Notes: generated from the sequence alone by a model not told the origin. 64,000 bases of DNA from Streptomyces olivaceoviridis (GCF_014650115.1 NZ_BMUI01000008.1:283069-347068); one strand, 5' to 3'; numbered from the stretch's first letter, positions 25,601 to 33,714 are shown. Numbers and translations are program-made.

Positions 25601-26462
25601 TGTCGTACCGTGGCACGCCGCGCGGACCGGGGGCGCCGGCGGGCACGGCCACCGGTACGCCTGTCAGGAGGCCGTCATCAGCTACGCGCCGTCCGGGACG
25701 CAGTTCCTCGCCGCGGCCGGCCGGCGCCGGATGCCCCCCGCCGAGGGGCGGCAGGTGCTCGTCGCCGACCCGGAACTGACCCTGCCCTGGGCCGAGGTGG
25801 AGACGGCCGCGCTGTACGCCTCCTGCTATCCCGGGGCGCTGCGCTACGGCGAGTTCCTGGACACCGGCGAGGAGCCGGACGCGGCGGGGACACCGGCGGA
25901 CCTGCTCGCGGTGCTGCCCGGCGGTGCGTCACCGGCGTCCGTGGTCCACCTGGCCTGTCATGCCTGGGCCGCGCCGCGCCCCACCGAGTCCGCGCTGCGG
26001 CTGGCCGTCGCGCCCGGCGCGGGCCGGGACAGCGGCCGGCTCACCGTGGCCGGTCTCCTCGACGGTGCCGCAGGGCCGCGGCCGGACACCGCCGGTCCGC
26101 TGGTCGTGCTCAGTGCCTGCGAGACCGACCTGAGCACGCGTCACCACGACGAGTCGCTGACGCTCGCCACCGCGCTGATCACGCGTGGGGCCGCCGACGT
26201 CGTGGGGTCGCGGTGGGCGGTGCGGGACGGTCCGACCGCCGTGATGATGGCCGTCTTCCACCACCACCTCACCGCGGGCGGGCTGGCCCCGCCCGACGCC
26301 CTGCGGGCCGCCCAGCTGTGGATGCTCGACCCCCACCGCAGGCTCCCGTTCGACCTCGACGAGCCGCTCCGCCACGAGGCCGCCCGCTCCGACCTGCACG
26401 GCCTTCACCACTGGGCGGCCTTCACCCATCAGGGCAACCCCGCGCCCGCGCCGACGGGTTGA
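22698..26462 (+). CDS. Large CHAT-domain protein, 1254 residues
   Basis: The C-terminal 350 residues are a CHAT domain, the caspase/separase-type protease fold: VPCGRISVVPWHAA, VVHLACHAW with His1088 in the catalytic position and VVLSACETD with Cys1141, then the typical ALITRGAADVVGSRWAV. The first 900 residues are mostly amphipathic helices rich in Ala, Leu and Arg, as in TPR-like scaffolds, with two strongly hydrophobic patches near residues 65-78 (FFVVFVFVGLVLGM) and about 115-130. The likely role is a signal-activated protease or scaffold. No CRISPR, gasdermin or other defence partner is next to it. It is divergent from the RsbW-like kinase, and a secreted EEP enzyme follows after 50 bp. 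The ATG at 22698 follows a GGGGG run; GTG 22635 is an alternative. Confidence 0.85.
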   Translation: MVGEVRRDGDDGGAAERQEELAEALQEAYRLLHAATGGEPAEAWSPLLERLTGIETALREHGENFFVVFVFVGLVLGMRRLHGGEHASSGSGARERAEALRRLRWADRNGPVDDLLVVQARMLLVFLLVPWALPRADGTDTVLRSALLTPGYGEELLTESVRRDLVEAKEIVDRIAAAPIGAEFEQGTANVKRVIERMLAPGTTLFDTPSPAPAGTAAAGGADAAGARTAVPGGGRPVDALDDPEAALLDAVRGLVALAGARSTATFTRILLWMLTTLRSGTGDHPYEELRLDPEAAALLRRAAVGGAAGADGLRGAADLALRSLHALPPDAPERARVARLHAWLLVHVETLEPGSVDFRAAERPVPPAESDRGSRLRDWPAGLALEPGLVAHLDGPLRDFSAELGVRERRYAARIDRLLAYRTGDTGYLEDAAVLLTEAIDLSRDSWWATALRAELAEIQEQAASYGGSFHDADSSLATLRELGTALRHDGSLPLDAPFALDLLLSTVDRELGHARRTGNHEALPRLVEELRARHAALPVDSDRRGAVAERLEQIEELGSGGQRQAAGEAGPAVDLAAELEDLKRTVAEITRDLDAPALYHHHEYDRRVTLGMRLLLSVRRGLTAPVLLDCAIGQLARARTLLAEGRGGGRRVDVLTQLAEAHLMRASRRGPHTAADERAFLEITHEALDELAADVLLQTGADHGLSAALNGDLLAERLAWAALLLRRPADAVAGLEKGRALVHQAATASWSIPELLDAAGHPELARRWRTRIPADPLRPRTGDASAPAAATPPIPSALRRDALAALGVRPRPGQGRRARQVVGAADVAALTEGLAASGADALVYLLPGLPLPPTGGSYPGHALILRPGAEPVMLPLPELIRPGSAPLERYLKAAVARSRALVHPTMHTSYRAAFELDWQAALRALCDWAWPAVMGPVLSAVRSAPGARVPPDRPPRLVLVPCGRISVVPWHAARTGGAGGHGHRYACQEAVISYAPSGTQFLAAAGRRRMPPAEGRQVLVADPELTLPWAEVETAALYASCYPGALRYGEFLDTGEEPDAAGTPADLLAVLPGGASPASVVHLACHAWAAPRPTESALRLAVAPGAGRDSGRLTVAGLLDGAAGPRPDTAGPLVVLSACETDLSTRHHDESLTLATALITRGAADVVGSRWAVRDGPTAVMMAVFHHHLTAGGLAPPDALRAAQLWMLDPHRRLPFDLDEPLRHEAARSDLHGLHHWAAFTHQGNPAPAPTG

Positions 26463-26512
26463 GGCAGGGGTACCGCCCAGCCGACCTACAAGAACCACCT
26501 CGGGAGGATTCA

Positions 26513-27400
26513 GTGGACCGCAAGCCCCGACGCGCCGCTCCGCGCGTACTGGCCGCCGCCGTGCTCGCCGCCACCGCCGCGCTCGGCGCCGCATCGCCCG
26601 GCGCGACCGCGGCGGACGGAGTGACCGGCGCCGGACCGGCCGCGCCCCGCGTGCCGTTGCGCGTGGCCACGTACAACATCCACGCCGGAGCCGGCCAGGA
26701 CGACGTCTTCGACCTCGACCGCACGGCGGCGGCGATCCGGGACCTGGACGCCGACGTGATCGGCTTGCAGGAGGTCGACGTGCACTGGGGTGCGCGGAGC
26801 GACTTCACGGACGAGGCCCGGGAACTGGCCGGAAAGCTGGGCATGCGGGTCTTCTTCGCGCCGGTCTACGACCTCCCGCCCGCCACGCCCGGCGGGGAGC
26901 GGCGGCAGTACGGCGTCGCGCTGCTGAGCCGCCCGCCGCTGCGGGGCGCGTGGAACCACGAGATCACCCGGCTGTCCACCCAGACGCCCGACCCGGCGCC
27001 GGCCCCCGCGCCCGGCTTCGCCGAGGTGGCGGTCAAGGTCCGGGGCACCTTGGTGCACGTGTACGCGACCCACCTGGACTACCGCACCGACCCCTCGGTC
27101 CGGCGCGCCCAGGTCGACGACATGCTGGGCGTCCTGGCCGCGGACTCCGGCCCGAAGGTGCTCCTCGGCGACTTCAACGCCGAGCCGGACGCCCCTGAAC
27201 TGGCCCGGCTGTGGGGCCCGTTGGCGGACGCGGCCCCGGGTGGCGGCAAGACCTATCCGGCGGTGGACCCGGTCAAGCGCATCGATCTCGTGACGGTCTC
27301 ACCGGACGTCACCGTCACCGCCACGCACGAGTCCGGGGCCACGGCCTCCGATCACCGCCCGGTGGTCGCCGACCTCCTGCTGCGCCGCGGGGCCCGCTGA
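26513..27400 (+). CDS. Secreted endonuclease/exonuclease/phosphatase family protein
   Basis: 295 residues. The GTG start is fixed by GGGAGG 5 nt upstream. A basic N-terminus and hydrophobic core (about 9-34) form an export signal ending near ATAADG. The rest is a complete EEP fold: VATYNIHAG, GLQEVDVHW with the metal glutamate, TLVHVYATHLD, LLGDFNAEPD and the closing ASDHRPVVADL. Secreted members act as nucleases, sphingomyelinases or phosphodiesterases; substrate unknown. It lies 50 bp downstream of the CHAT gene and may be cotranscribed, though an extracellular enzyme is an odd partner for a cytoplasmic protease. Confidence 0.87.
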   Translation: MDRKPRRAAPRVLAAAVLAATAALGAASPGATAADGVTGAGPAAPRVPLRVATYNIHAGAGQDDVFDLDRTAAAIRDLDADVIGLQEVDVHWGARSDFTDEARELAGKLGMRVFFAPVYDLPPATPGGERRQYGVALLSRPPLRGAWNHEITRLSTQTPDPAPAPAPGFAEVAVKVRGTLVHVYATHLDYRTDPSVRRAQVDDMLGVLAADSGPKVLLGDFNAEPDAPELARLWGPLADAAPGGGKTYPAVDPVKRIDLVTVSPDVTVTATHESGATASDHRPVVADLLLRRGAR

Positions 27401-27462
27401 ACTCCCCGCCCCGGACTGCTGCACCTGCTCCTGCCACTCGACGGTCCCCGCGGCACCCTGGC

Positions 27463-28752
27463 TCACGCTTGTCCGTCCGCACCGTTCTCCGGAGCCCTGT
27501 TCACCGGCGGCCGGCGCCCGGCCCCGCGGGCGTCCGCCCCTCGCAGGACGGCGAGCAGGACGAGCGCGACGGCCTGGATCGCGGCGACGACCGTGATCAG
27601 GAGCGGGACCGAGTAGCCGTACAGGGCGCCGGTCAGCGCGCCGCCCACCAGGGTCGCGCCGCCCACCACCCCGGCGAAGACGCCGTACGCCGTCGCCCGG
27701 CCCGGCGAGGGCACCAGGTCCGCGACGGTCGCCCGGAGCGTGGACTCCTGGATGCCCGTCGCCGCGCCCCACACCAGCGAACCGGCCACGGCGGTGGCCA
27801 CGGTGTGCGTGAACGCCAGTGCCGGTACGGCGGCGGCCAGCACGGGCAGGACCGCCAGCACCCGCGGACCGGTCCGGTCGTACAGCCAGCCGGTGGCGAG
27901 GGCGGCCACCGCGTCCACGGCCATCGCCGCCGCGTACAGCACCGGCACCCACGCCGTCGTCATCAGGTGCCGCTGGACGAGGTGGTACGACAGCACGCCG
28001 AAGGTGGTGAAGCCGGCCGTCGTGACCGCGGTGAACGCCGCGTACGTCCAGAAGGCGGCGGGCAGCGGACCGGCGGGCAGCGGACCGTCCGGCGCGGGGC
28101 TCCCCGGCGGGGCCGCCGCCTGCCGCTCGTACACCTCCGGGTCCGGTACCCGCGCCCGGAGCCAGAACAGGAGCCCCAGCACCGCGGCGCCGGGCGCGGC
28201 GAGCACGCCGAGCGCGGGGCCGTAGGCGTTCCCGCTCAGCGCGAGCACGCCCGCCACGGTCAACGGACCGACCAGCGCGCCCACCTGGTCCATCGCCTCG
28301 TGGACGGCGAAGCCCCGGCCGCGTCCGGTAGCGGCCGTGGCATGCGAGAGGAGGGTGTCCTTGGCCGGGGAGCGCACCGCCTTGCCGACTCGTTCGGCGA
28401 TCACCAGGGCGCAGGCCGCCCACAGCACGCCGGCCACGCCCAGCAGGGGCACGGAGAGCACGGTCAGGGCGTAGCCGCCGATCGACAGGCCCCAGAAGCG
28501 GCGCGTCCGGTCGGCCAGCGGCCCGGACACCAGGCGCAGCCCCAGCGCCGCCGCCTCACCGGCGCCGGTGACCACACCGACGACCAGGGCGGAGGCACCG
28601 AGCGACGCCAGCAGCGGGCCGGTGACCGAGCGGGCGCCTTCGTACACGAAGTCGGCGAGCAGGCTGACCAGGCCGAACCACACGACGAACCGCCACGGCC
28701 CGATCCCGCCCGGCCGCACGGGGTCCTGCCCTCCGGCCCGCGCTGCCCGCAC
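27463..28752 (-). CDS. MFS transporter
   Basis: 429 residues with about twelve hydrophobic segments. Signatures of the major facilitator superfamily are the loop 2-3 motif GPLADRTRRFWG and the pattern ERVGKAVRSPAKDTLL, which resembles the drug-export-type family with RxxAR motif. A short cytoplasmic Arg-rich tail ends the protein. The GTG at 28752 is preferred because the extended Shine-Dalgarno GGAGGTG lies 8 nt upstream; a GTG 6 nt earlier is too close. It converges with the EEP gene. Substrate unknown. Confidence 0.82.
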   Translation of the reverse strand: MRAARAGGQDPVRPGGIGPWRFVVWFGLVSLLADFVYEGARSVTGPLLASLGASALVVGVVTGAGEAAALGLRLVSGPLADRTRRFWGLSIGGYALTVLSVPLLGVAGVLWAACALVIAERVGKAVRSPAKDTLLSHATAATGRGRGFAVHEAMDQVGALVGPLTVAGVLALSGNAYGPALGVLAAPGAAVLGLLFWLRARVPDPEVYERQAAAPPGSPAPDGPLPAGPLPAAFWTYAAFTAVTTAGFTTFGVLSYHLVQRHLMTTAWVPVLYAAAMAVDAVAALATGWLYDRTGPRVLAVLPVLAAAVPALAFTHTVATAVAGSLVWGAATGIQESTLRATVADLVPSPGRATAYGVFAGVVGGATLVGGALTGALYGYSVPLLITVVAAIQAVALVLLAVLRGADARGAGRRPPVNRAPENGADGQA

Positions 28753-28994
28753 GCCCACACCACCTCCGCGACTGCCCAGCAGCCCAGCATGCCTCGCGGC
28801 ACCGAGCGGACGCGAGACAGCACGCCCCGCAGGACCGTGCCGCAGTCCCCGACGCCGGCCACGGCAAGGCCGACGACGCACGGTCCTCTCGCCCGCGGAG
28901 GGGCACACCGTTCTCGCCGGCCCGGCGCCCCCAGGAGCACCGCCGGCTAGCCGGCACGCCGGGCCTCCGCATTCTCGTCCCGCCCGCGACGAGC

Positions 28995-29395
28995 GTGCCG
29001 CCGCGGCAGGCCCGCTGCGACGACGGCGGTGCCGCACGGGCCCGTTCGGCGGCCGGATCGCCGCCCTCCGCGGTCCGTGTGCTCGCCTCCCCCAGCGTGC
29101 CTGGAGACAACCACGGCACTGGGCGTGGAGGGTGCGCCGGTTCCCCGGTTGACGGATGTGGACGTGGGCCGCCGACGGGGCCGCACCCCGGGCGAGGTGG
29201 GGCCCGCTGGCCGATGCGCGGGGCCTGGAGGGCCGTACCCTCGCCGGGGTCGAGGCGAAGGTGGTACGGGCGGCGGCGGTGGCGGCACTGGGCCTGCCCG
29301 TCGCGGCCTTCCGGCGCCTGGGCGTACCGCCCCTGACCGTCACCGAACTCAGCGGCCGGGCCCGGCGGTGGAATCTGCGGCTGGGGCGTCCACTG
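28995..29395 (+). pseudogene. Decayed histidine phosphatase gene
   Basis: Three consecutive reading frames carry pieces of one histidine phosphatase. Frame one reads RSAAGSPPSAVRVLASPSV to 29099; after a loss of about 5 nt frame two continues from 29098 with CLETTTALGVEGAPV and LTDVDVG to about 29211; then some 45 codons are missing, and frame three gives VEAKVVRAAAVAALG, VPPLTVTELSGRA and WNLRLGRPL up to 29395. The catalytic RHG segment would lie upstream and is not found. In Streptomyces such a phosphatase gene often sits beside cobalt-transport (CbtA/CbtB) genes and the 2Fe-2S protein that follows here; CbtA and CbtB are absent, which suggests a deleted locus. The adjoining spacers 28753-28994 and 29396-29605 show nothing else. 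Confidence 0.7.
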
Positions 29396-29605
29396 TCCGC
29401 ACCGGGGGCCGAACAGCCGCCTGCCGAACGGCGATCGGGCGGGGACGGCCCCGGGCCCGCCGGTGGTCGGCGGGAGTCAGTGCGCGGCCGGCTCCTTCGG
29501 GAGTCCGCGTCCCCTCTCGGCGGTGCACAGGACGGCGGCCCCGACTCGCGGGCACCCCGCACACCGTGGCGCGACCGTGCCGGGTGATCCCGCGCGGCCC
29601 GGGTC

Positions 29606-30004
29606 TCAGGGATCCGCGCGTCGCCGGGGCGGTGTGAAGGCGTACAGGTCGAGGATGTCCGGCAGGGGAGCCACACCCGGGCCGCCCGCGCGCACCCAGG
29701 TGACGATGTCCTCGGTCGCGTCCGGATCGTTGACGAGCCCCAGCCAGACCGGCCGCGCACCGGCGGCCCGGCCGGCGGCCGACGGCTGGACGACGATGAC
29801 GTTGGCCTGGTCGCAGACGTCGAGGCAGTCGGAGACACGCACGGGCACCTCGGCCCGCAGCCGCGCGGTCTGCGCCGCGTGGTCGACGCCGGTCACCTTC
29901 GGGCTGCCGCAGCAGCAGTCCCGGCACACCACGACCCGGCACGGCACCGCACCGGTCCCCCTCGCCGCCTCGCCTGCCGTTTCTTCCGCCGGCCTGTCGG
30001 GCAC
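29606..30004 (-). CDS. Thioredoxin-like 2Fe-2S ferredoxin domain protein
   Basis: 132 residues from the GTG at 30004, selected for GGGAGGGGAG upstream; a GTG at 30046 would add 14 residues. The fold is the thioredoxin-like ferredoxin type: VVVCRDCCCGSPK supplies the first cysteines and VSDCLDVCDQANVIVV the second pair, as in the NuoE/CobW-associated ferredoxins. An insert and WLGLVNDPDATEDIV complete the domain. It probably binds a 2Fe-2S cluster. Its usual neighbours in Streptomyces are cobalt uptake and cobalamin genes; here only the relic of a histidine phosphatase remains beside it, so it may be a leftover of that locus. Confidence 0.78.
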   Translation of the reverse strand: MPDRPAEETAGEAARGTGAVPCRVVVCRDCCCGSPKVTGVDHAAQTARLRAEVPVRVSDCLDVCDQANVIVVQPSAAGRAAGARPVWLGLVNDPDATEDIVTWVRAGGPGVAPLPDILDLYAFTPPRRRADP

Positions 30005-30133
30005 GCCGCGCCACTCCCCTCCCGGGGAGGTCCGCCCCGGTGTCACCTCACAGGGTGATCATCCTTTCATCCCCGGCGACGAGCCGTCACCCGGCCGCCG
30101 TACGGCGGGTCACCCGTCGGAGCGGCCCCCCTC

Positions 30134-30150
30134 AGTCACTCGAAATGACT
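30134..30150. promoter_or_regulatory. Candidate operator upstream of the ABM/P450 operon
   Basis: AGTCA-CTCGAAA-TGACT is an inverted repeat with 5-bp arms about 120 bp before the first gene at 30271. It lies in the 224-bp spacer that also precedes the 2Fe-2S gene on the other strand. No cognate regulator is adjacent. Confidence 0.35.
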
Positions 30151-30270
30151 AATGCCGGAACGTGCGCCCCTTGTGCCGACCGGGCCCTCCCCCGTTCGGA
30201 GTTGCGGCCGTACGAGGGACATGAGTCCGTTGGTGTCGTGTCCTGCCGGATCTCACTCAGGAGGAGACAC

Positions 30271-30609
30271 ATGGGCACCAACCACAACGGCCTGTCGGCC
30301 GAGAAGCTGAACGTCGTCTTCGCGGTCCGCGTGGTCGAGGGCGGCGAGCAGGGCTTCCTGGATCTGTACGAGCACCTCCGGAAGTCCGTGTCCAACACCC
30401 CCGGTCACATCGTCGAGCGGCTCGGAGAGCCCGTCGACGGCTCCCGCCAGTGGGTGATCACCAGCGAGTGGCGGTCGGCCGAGGACTTCTTCGCCTGGCA
30501 GCGGAGCGAGGAGCACCAGGAGCTGGTGGCCCCGCTGCGCCAGTGGGTCGACCAGCGGCAGTCGATGCGGTTCCGGGTGGTCAAGGAGACCAAGGGGGTG
30601 TCCGCATGA
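30271..30609 (+). CDS. Antibiotic biosynthesis monooxygenase (ABM) domain protein
   Basis: 112 residues forming one ferredoxin-like alpha+beta barrel of the ABM superfamily: KLNVVFAVRVVEGGEQGFLDLYEHL, HIVERLGEPVDG, and WVITSEWRSAEDFFAWQRSEEHQEL. Family members are cofactor-free monooxygenases on quinol or anthrone rings, or small haem/binding proteins. GAGGAG lies 5 nt before the ATG. It opens a four-gene operon in which every junction overlaps: its TGA shares ATGA with the dehydrogenase start. The proximity of a P450 suggests joint oxidation of an aromatic or polycyclic substrate. Confidence 0.85.
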   Translation: MGTNHNGLSAEKLNVVFAVRVVEGGEQGFLDLYEHLRKSVSNTPGHIVERLGEPVDGSRQWVITSEWRSAEDFFAWQRSEEHQELVAPLRQWVDQRQSMRFRVVKETKGVSA

Positions 30610-31493
30610 CGGGCACCGTCAACGGCCCCGTCGCCGTCCTCGGTCTCGGCACGATGGGCGCCGGCCTGGCCACTCGCCTCCTCGACCAGGGGATGCGGGT
30701 CCGGGTCTGGAACCGTACCCCGCAGCGCATCGAGCCGCTCGCCGAGGCGGGCGCCCACGCCGCCGCCCACCCCGCCGACGCCGTCGCGGGCACGAGCGCC
30801 GCCCTCTGCGTCGTGTCCGACGGCGAGGCCCTCGGCACCGTACTGCACGGGCCGCACGGCGTGCTGGCCGACGGCCCGTACCCCGGCGTCCTGATCTGCG
30901 CCAGCACCGTCGCCCCCGACGAGGTCGTGCAGATCGCCGGTGAGGCGCCCTCGGTCCTGGACGTCGGCATGCTCGGCAACCGCGACCACGCCCGCGACGG
31001 AGAGCTGCGGCTGTTCGCCGGCGGCGACAAGCACGTCTTCGACACCGCCCGTCCGCTGCTGGAGACGCTGGGCAAGGAGGTCGTCCATCTGGGCGCACTC
31101 GGGTCCGGCATGCGGATGAAACTGCTCCTCAACCTGCTCATGGGCATAGAGGTGCAGGCCCTGGCCGAGGCCACCGAACTGGCGGGCGCCTGCGGCCTCG
31201 ACCGGCAGCAGGTCCTCAAGACCATCGCGGGCAGCGGCTTCGCCTCGCCGGTCATGGCGTTCAAGTCCCGGCGTCTGGCCTCCGGCCGCTTCGACGAGCC
31301 GGACTTCCGGCTGCGGCTGATGGCGAAAGACCTCATGCTCGCTTCCAAGCAGGCGGCGACAGTCGGCCTGAGCCTGCCGTTGGCGACCGCCGCGGCGGAG
31401 ACCCACGTCCGTGCCACCGAGCAAGGACTGGGCGACCAGGACTGTGCCGCGGTCACCCGCGCACTCGTACCGAAACCGGAAACCGACACGTGA
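30606..31493 (+). CDS. Beta-hydroxyacid (3-hydroxyisobutyrate family) dehydrogenase
   Basis: 295 residues. The NAD(P) fold begins VAVLGLGTMGAGLATRLL, followed by VWNRTPQR, where Asn-Arg-Thr is the NADP-preferring form. The catalytic lysine lies in GSGMRMKLLLNLLMG. The usual substrate motif DAPVSGG is replaced by DVGMLGNRDHARDGEL, so substrate choice differs from 3-hydroxyisobutyrate or tartronate enzymes. The C-terminal helical domain (KDLMLASKQAATVGLSLPL) is intact. The enzyme oxidises or reduces a beta-hydroxy acid or imine. It overlaps the ABM gene by ATGA and the amidohydrolase by GTGA. Confidence 0.85.
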   Translation: MTGTVNGPVAVLGLGTMGAGLATRLLDQGMRVRVWNRTPQRIEPLAEAGAHAAAHPADAVAGTSAALCVVSDGEALGTVLHGPHGVLADGPYPGVLICASTVAPDEVVQIAGEAPSVLDVGMLGNRDHARDGELRLFAGGDKHVFDTARPLLETLGKEVVHLGALGSGMRMKLLLNLLMGIEVQALAEATELAGACGLDRQQVLKTIAGSGFASPVMAFKSRRLASGRFDEPDFRLRLMAKDLMLASKQAATVGLSLPLATAAAETHVRATEQGLGDQDCAAVTRALVPKPETDT

Positions 31494-32452
31494 TCATCGA
31501 CATCCACGGGCATCTGTCCCCACCGGAAGCGGCCGAACGCTTCCCCATGCCCCCGAGCCTGACCGACGTCGACGGCATGCTCGCCGCCCGCGCCGAGGCC
31601 GGGATCGACCTCACCGTCATCGGCAGCCCCGTCGGGGCCGGCGCGATGGCGCGGGTGCCGGGCGTCGACAACTACGCCCAGCCCCGCGACCGGCTGCGCC
31701 GCTTCCACGACTGGATGTCGGGGCTGATCCGGAGGTTCCCGGACCAGTTGCGCGGCTACGTGTACGCCAACCCGTTCGGCGACGACGACCACCTCGAAGG
31801 AGTCCGGGAGACCCTCGCGGACCCGGCCTTCGTCGGTCTGATCACCACGTCCAGCGTGCACGGCGAGTTGCTCGGCTCGCCCCGCGCCGACTCCTTCTTC
31901 GCGCTGGCCGCGGAGGCGGGGGTGCCGGTGCTGGTGCACGCCCCGGCCGAGCCGGTGGGCACGGAACGGGTGGACGAGACCGGGTTCGTCGAGCAGATCG
32001 GCCGCTTCGGCGACGTCACGATGGGCATGGCCATGATCGCGTTCGCGGGGTGGCTGGACAAGTACCCGGGTCTGCGGTTGATCGGCGCGACCGGCGGCGG
32101 CGCGATGGCGCTGCTGCCGGAGCGCCTGCGGACCGCGGCGCGCCCCCGGCACTGGGCCGGGGGCGCGCCGCCCTCCGGGCGGCCCACGGCCGGTCCGCCC
32201 GCCGCCGACCCGGCCGCCGCCCTGCGGCGCATGTACGTCGACACGAGCCCCTTCAGCGCCGCGCACCTGAGCCTGAACGCCGAAGTGCTGGGCCCCGAAC
32301 GGATGCTGTTCGGCACCGACTCGCCGCCGATGGCCGCGCCGCTGGAGGACTCCATCCGCATGATCGAGAAGTTGCCGGTCGACGAGGCGTCCCAGCGGCT
32401 CGTCCTCGGCGGCAACGCCCAGACCCTCTTCGACCTCAGGAGCCGTCCGTGA
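31490..32452 (+). CDS. ACMSD-type amidohydrolase
   Basis: 320 residues. The metal-dependent TIM barrel opens with IIDIHGHLSPPEA (HxH metal motif), has the conserved VLVHAPAEP strand with a histidine, a later loop GATGGGAM that stands where many relatives have HxGG, and ends with MLFGTDSPPM (aspartate metal ligand) and LGGNAQTLF. This is the subgroup that includes ACMS decarboxylase and gamma-resorcylate decarboxylase, so non-oxidative decarboxylation or hydrolysis is likely. The His of the HxGG loop is changed to Ala-Thr, which might alter metal binding. Start GTG overlaps the preceding stop (GTGA); the P450 start overlaps its own stop in the same way. Confidence 0.82.
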   Translation: MIIDIHGHLSPPEAAERFPMPPSLTDVDGMLAARAEAGIDLTVIGSPVGAGAMARVPGVDNYAQPRDRLRRFHDWMSGLIRRFPDQLRGYVYANPFGDDDHLEGVRETLADPAFVGLITTSSVHGELLGSPRADSFFALAAEAGVPVLVHAPAEPVGTERVDETGFVEQIGRFGDVTMGMAMIAFAGWLDKYPGLRLIGATGGGAMALLPERLRTAARPRHWAGGAPPSGRPTAGPPAADPAAALRRMYVDTSPFSAAHLSLNAEVLGPERMLFGTDSPPMAAPLEDSIRMIEKLPVDEASQRLVLGGNAQTLFDLRSRP

Positions 32453-33690
32453 CCACCACGCAGGAGGCCGTCGCCGCGGCCGAGCGGTGCACCCCGGAGT
32501 TCCGCCGCGACCCGCACGCGGTCTACGCCCACCTCCGCGACTCGGCGCCCGTCTGCCCCATGAGCCCCCCGCACGGCAACGAGACGTATCTGGTCACCCG
32601 GTACGACGACGCGCGGGCCGCCCTGTCGGATCCGCGGCTGAGCAAGGACATGTACGGGGCCATGGACGCCTACCGGAGGATCTTCGGCGACTCGTCCGTC
32701 GCGCTGGACGACAACATGCTCAACTCCGACGCGCCGAAGCACACCCGGCTGCGCCGGCTGGTCAACTCGGCGTTCACCCCCCGGCGCGTGGAGGCGCTGC
32801 GGCCCCGGATCGAGGAGGTCGTCCGGGACCTGCTGGACGGGTGCCCGGCCCGGGAGCGCTTCGACCTGCTGCCCGCGTTCGCGTTCCCGCTGCCGATCAC
32901 CGTGATCTGCGATCTGCTGGGCGTGCCCCCCGAGGACCGGACGCGGATGCAGCACCTGTCCACCACGGTGGCGCAGACCGGCTTCGGCGAGGAAGCCAAG
33001 CGGGCCCAGCAGCAGGCGGAGGAGGGTCTGCACGCCTACTTCACCGACCTCCTCACCGCCAAGCGCGAGCGTCCGGGTGACGATCTGCTCAGCGCGCTCA
33101 TCGCGGCCCGTGACAACGACGGCGGTCTGACGGAGAGCGAACTGGTCTCCACGGCGTTCCTGCTGATGTTCGCGGGTCACAAGACGACCGCGTACCTCAT
33201 CGGCAACGCCGTCCACCACCTGCTGTCCCACCCCGCCCAGCTGCGCGCCGTACGGGAGGACCCGGGGTTGATCCGTGCGGCGGTCGAGGAACTGGTGCGC
33301 TACGACGGCTCGGTGGAGAGCGCGACGTTCCGCTACGCGACCGAGGACGTGGAGTACGGCGGAACACTGATCCCCAAGGGCGCCCTGGTGCAGATCGCGC
33401 TCAGCTCGGCCAACCGCGACCCGCGGAAGTTCGACGCGCCGGACGAGCTGGACGTGCGGCGGCCGGGCAACGCGCAGGACGCCCATCTCGGCTTCGGACA
33501 CGGCAGCCACTACTGCCTGGGAGCCCCGCTGGCCCGGCTGGAGACCCAGCTGGCCCTCACCCGCCTGTTCGAGCGGTTCCCCCGGATGGCCCTGGCCGAC
33601 CCCGCCGGTGAACCGCGCTGGCTGGAGGTCCCGTTCCCGGCCTTCCGGGGCCTGGCCGAGCTGCCGGTCGTCCTCGATCCCGCGGGGTGA
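32449..33690 (+). CDS. Cytochrome P450
   Basis: 413 residues, class I bacterial P450. The I-helix reads FLLMFAGHKTTAYLIG (AGxxTT with His for Glu), the ExxR motif is in EELVRYDG, and the haem loop is FGHGSHYCLGAPLARLE with the thiolate cysteine. It needs a ferredoxin and reductase from elsewhere; none is adjacent. It is the last gene of the four-gene operon and ends in a strong terminator. The overall style resembles CYP105/CYP107-like monooxygenases that hydroxylate small lipophilic or macrolide substrates. The P450 relic at 61273 shares its segment PPDHTRLRRLVSKAFT-like region, so the two belong to related families. Confidence 0.92.
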   Translation: MTTTQEAVAAAERCTPEFRRDPHAVYAHLRDSAPVCPMSPPHGNETYLVTRYDDARAALSDPRLSKDMYGAMDAYRRIFGDSSVALDDNMLNSDAPKHTRLRRLVNSAFTPRRVEALRPRIEEVVRDLLDGCPARERFDLLPAFAFPLPITVICDLLGVPPEDRTRMQHLSTTVAQTGFGEEAKRAQQQAEEGLHAYFTDLLTAKRERPGDDLLSALIAARDNDGGLTESELVSTAFLLMFAGHKTTAYLIGNAVHHLLSHPAQLRAVREDPGLIRAAVEELVRYDGSVESATFRYATEDVEYGGTLIPKGALVQIALSSANRDPRKFDAPDELDVRRPGNAQDAHLGFGHGSHYCLGAPLARLETQLALTRLFERFPRMALADPAGEPRWLEVPFPAFRGLAELPVVLDPAG

Positions 33691-33714
33691 GCGGCGGCGG
33701 CACGCGGCAGGCCC

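Noticed and set aside
22698..26462. Type III-E CRISPR-associated TPR-CHAT
   Set aside because: No gRAMP effector, Cas1/Cas2 or repeat array is near, and the N-terminal region is much longer.
26468..26473. GGGTAC before the EEP gene as a sigma-B promoter
   Set aside because: No matching GNNT element at the required spacing.
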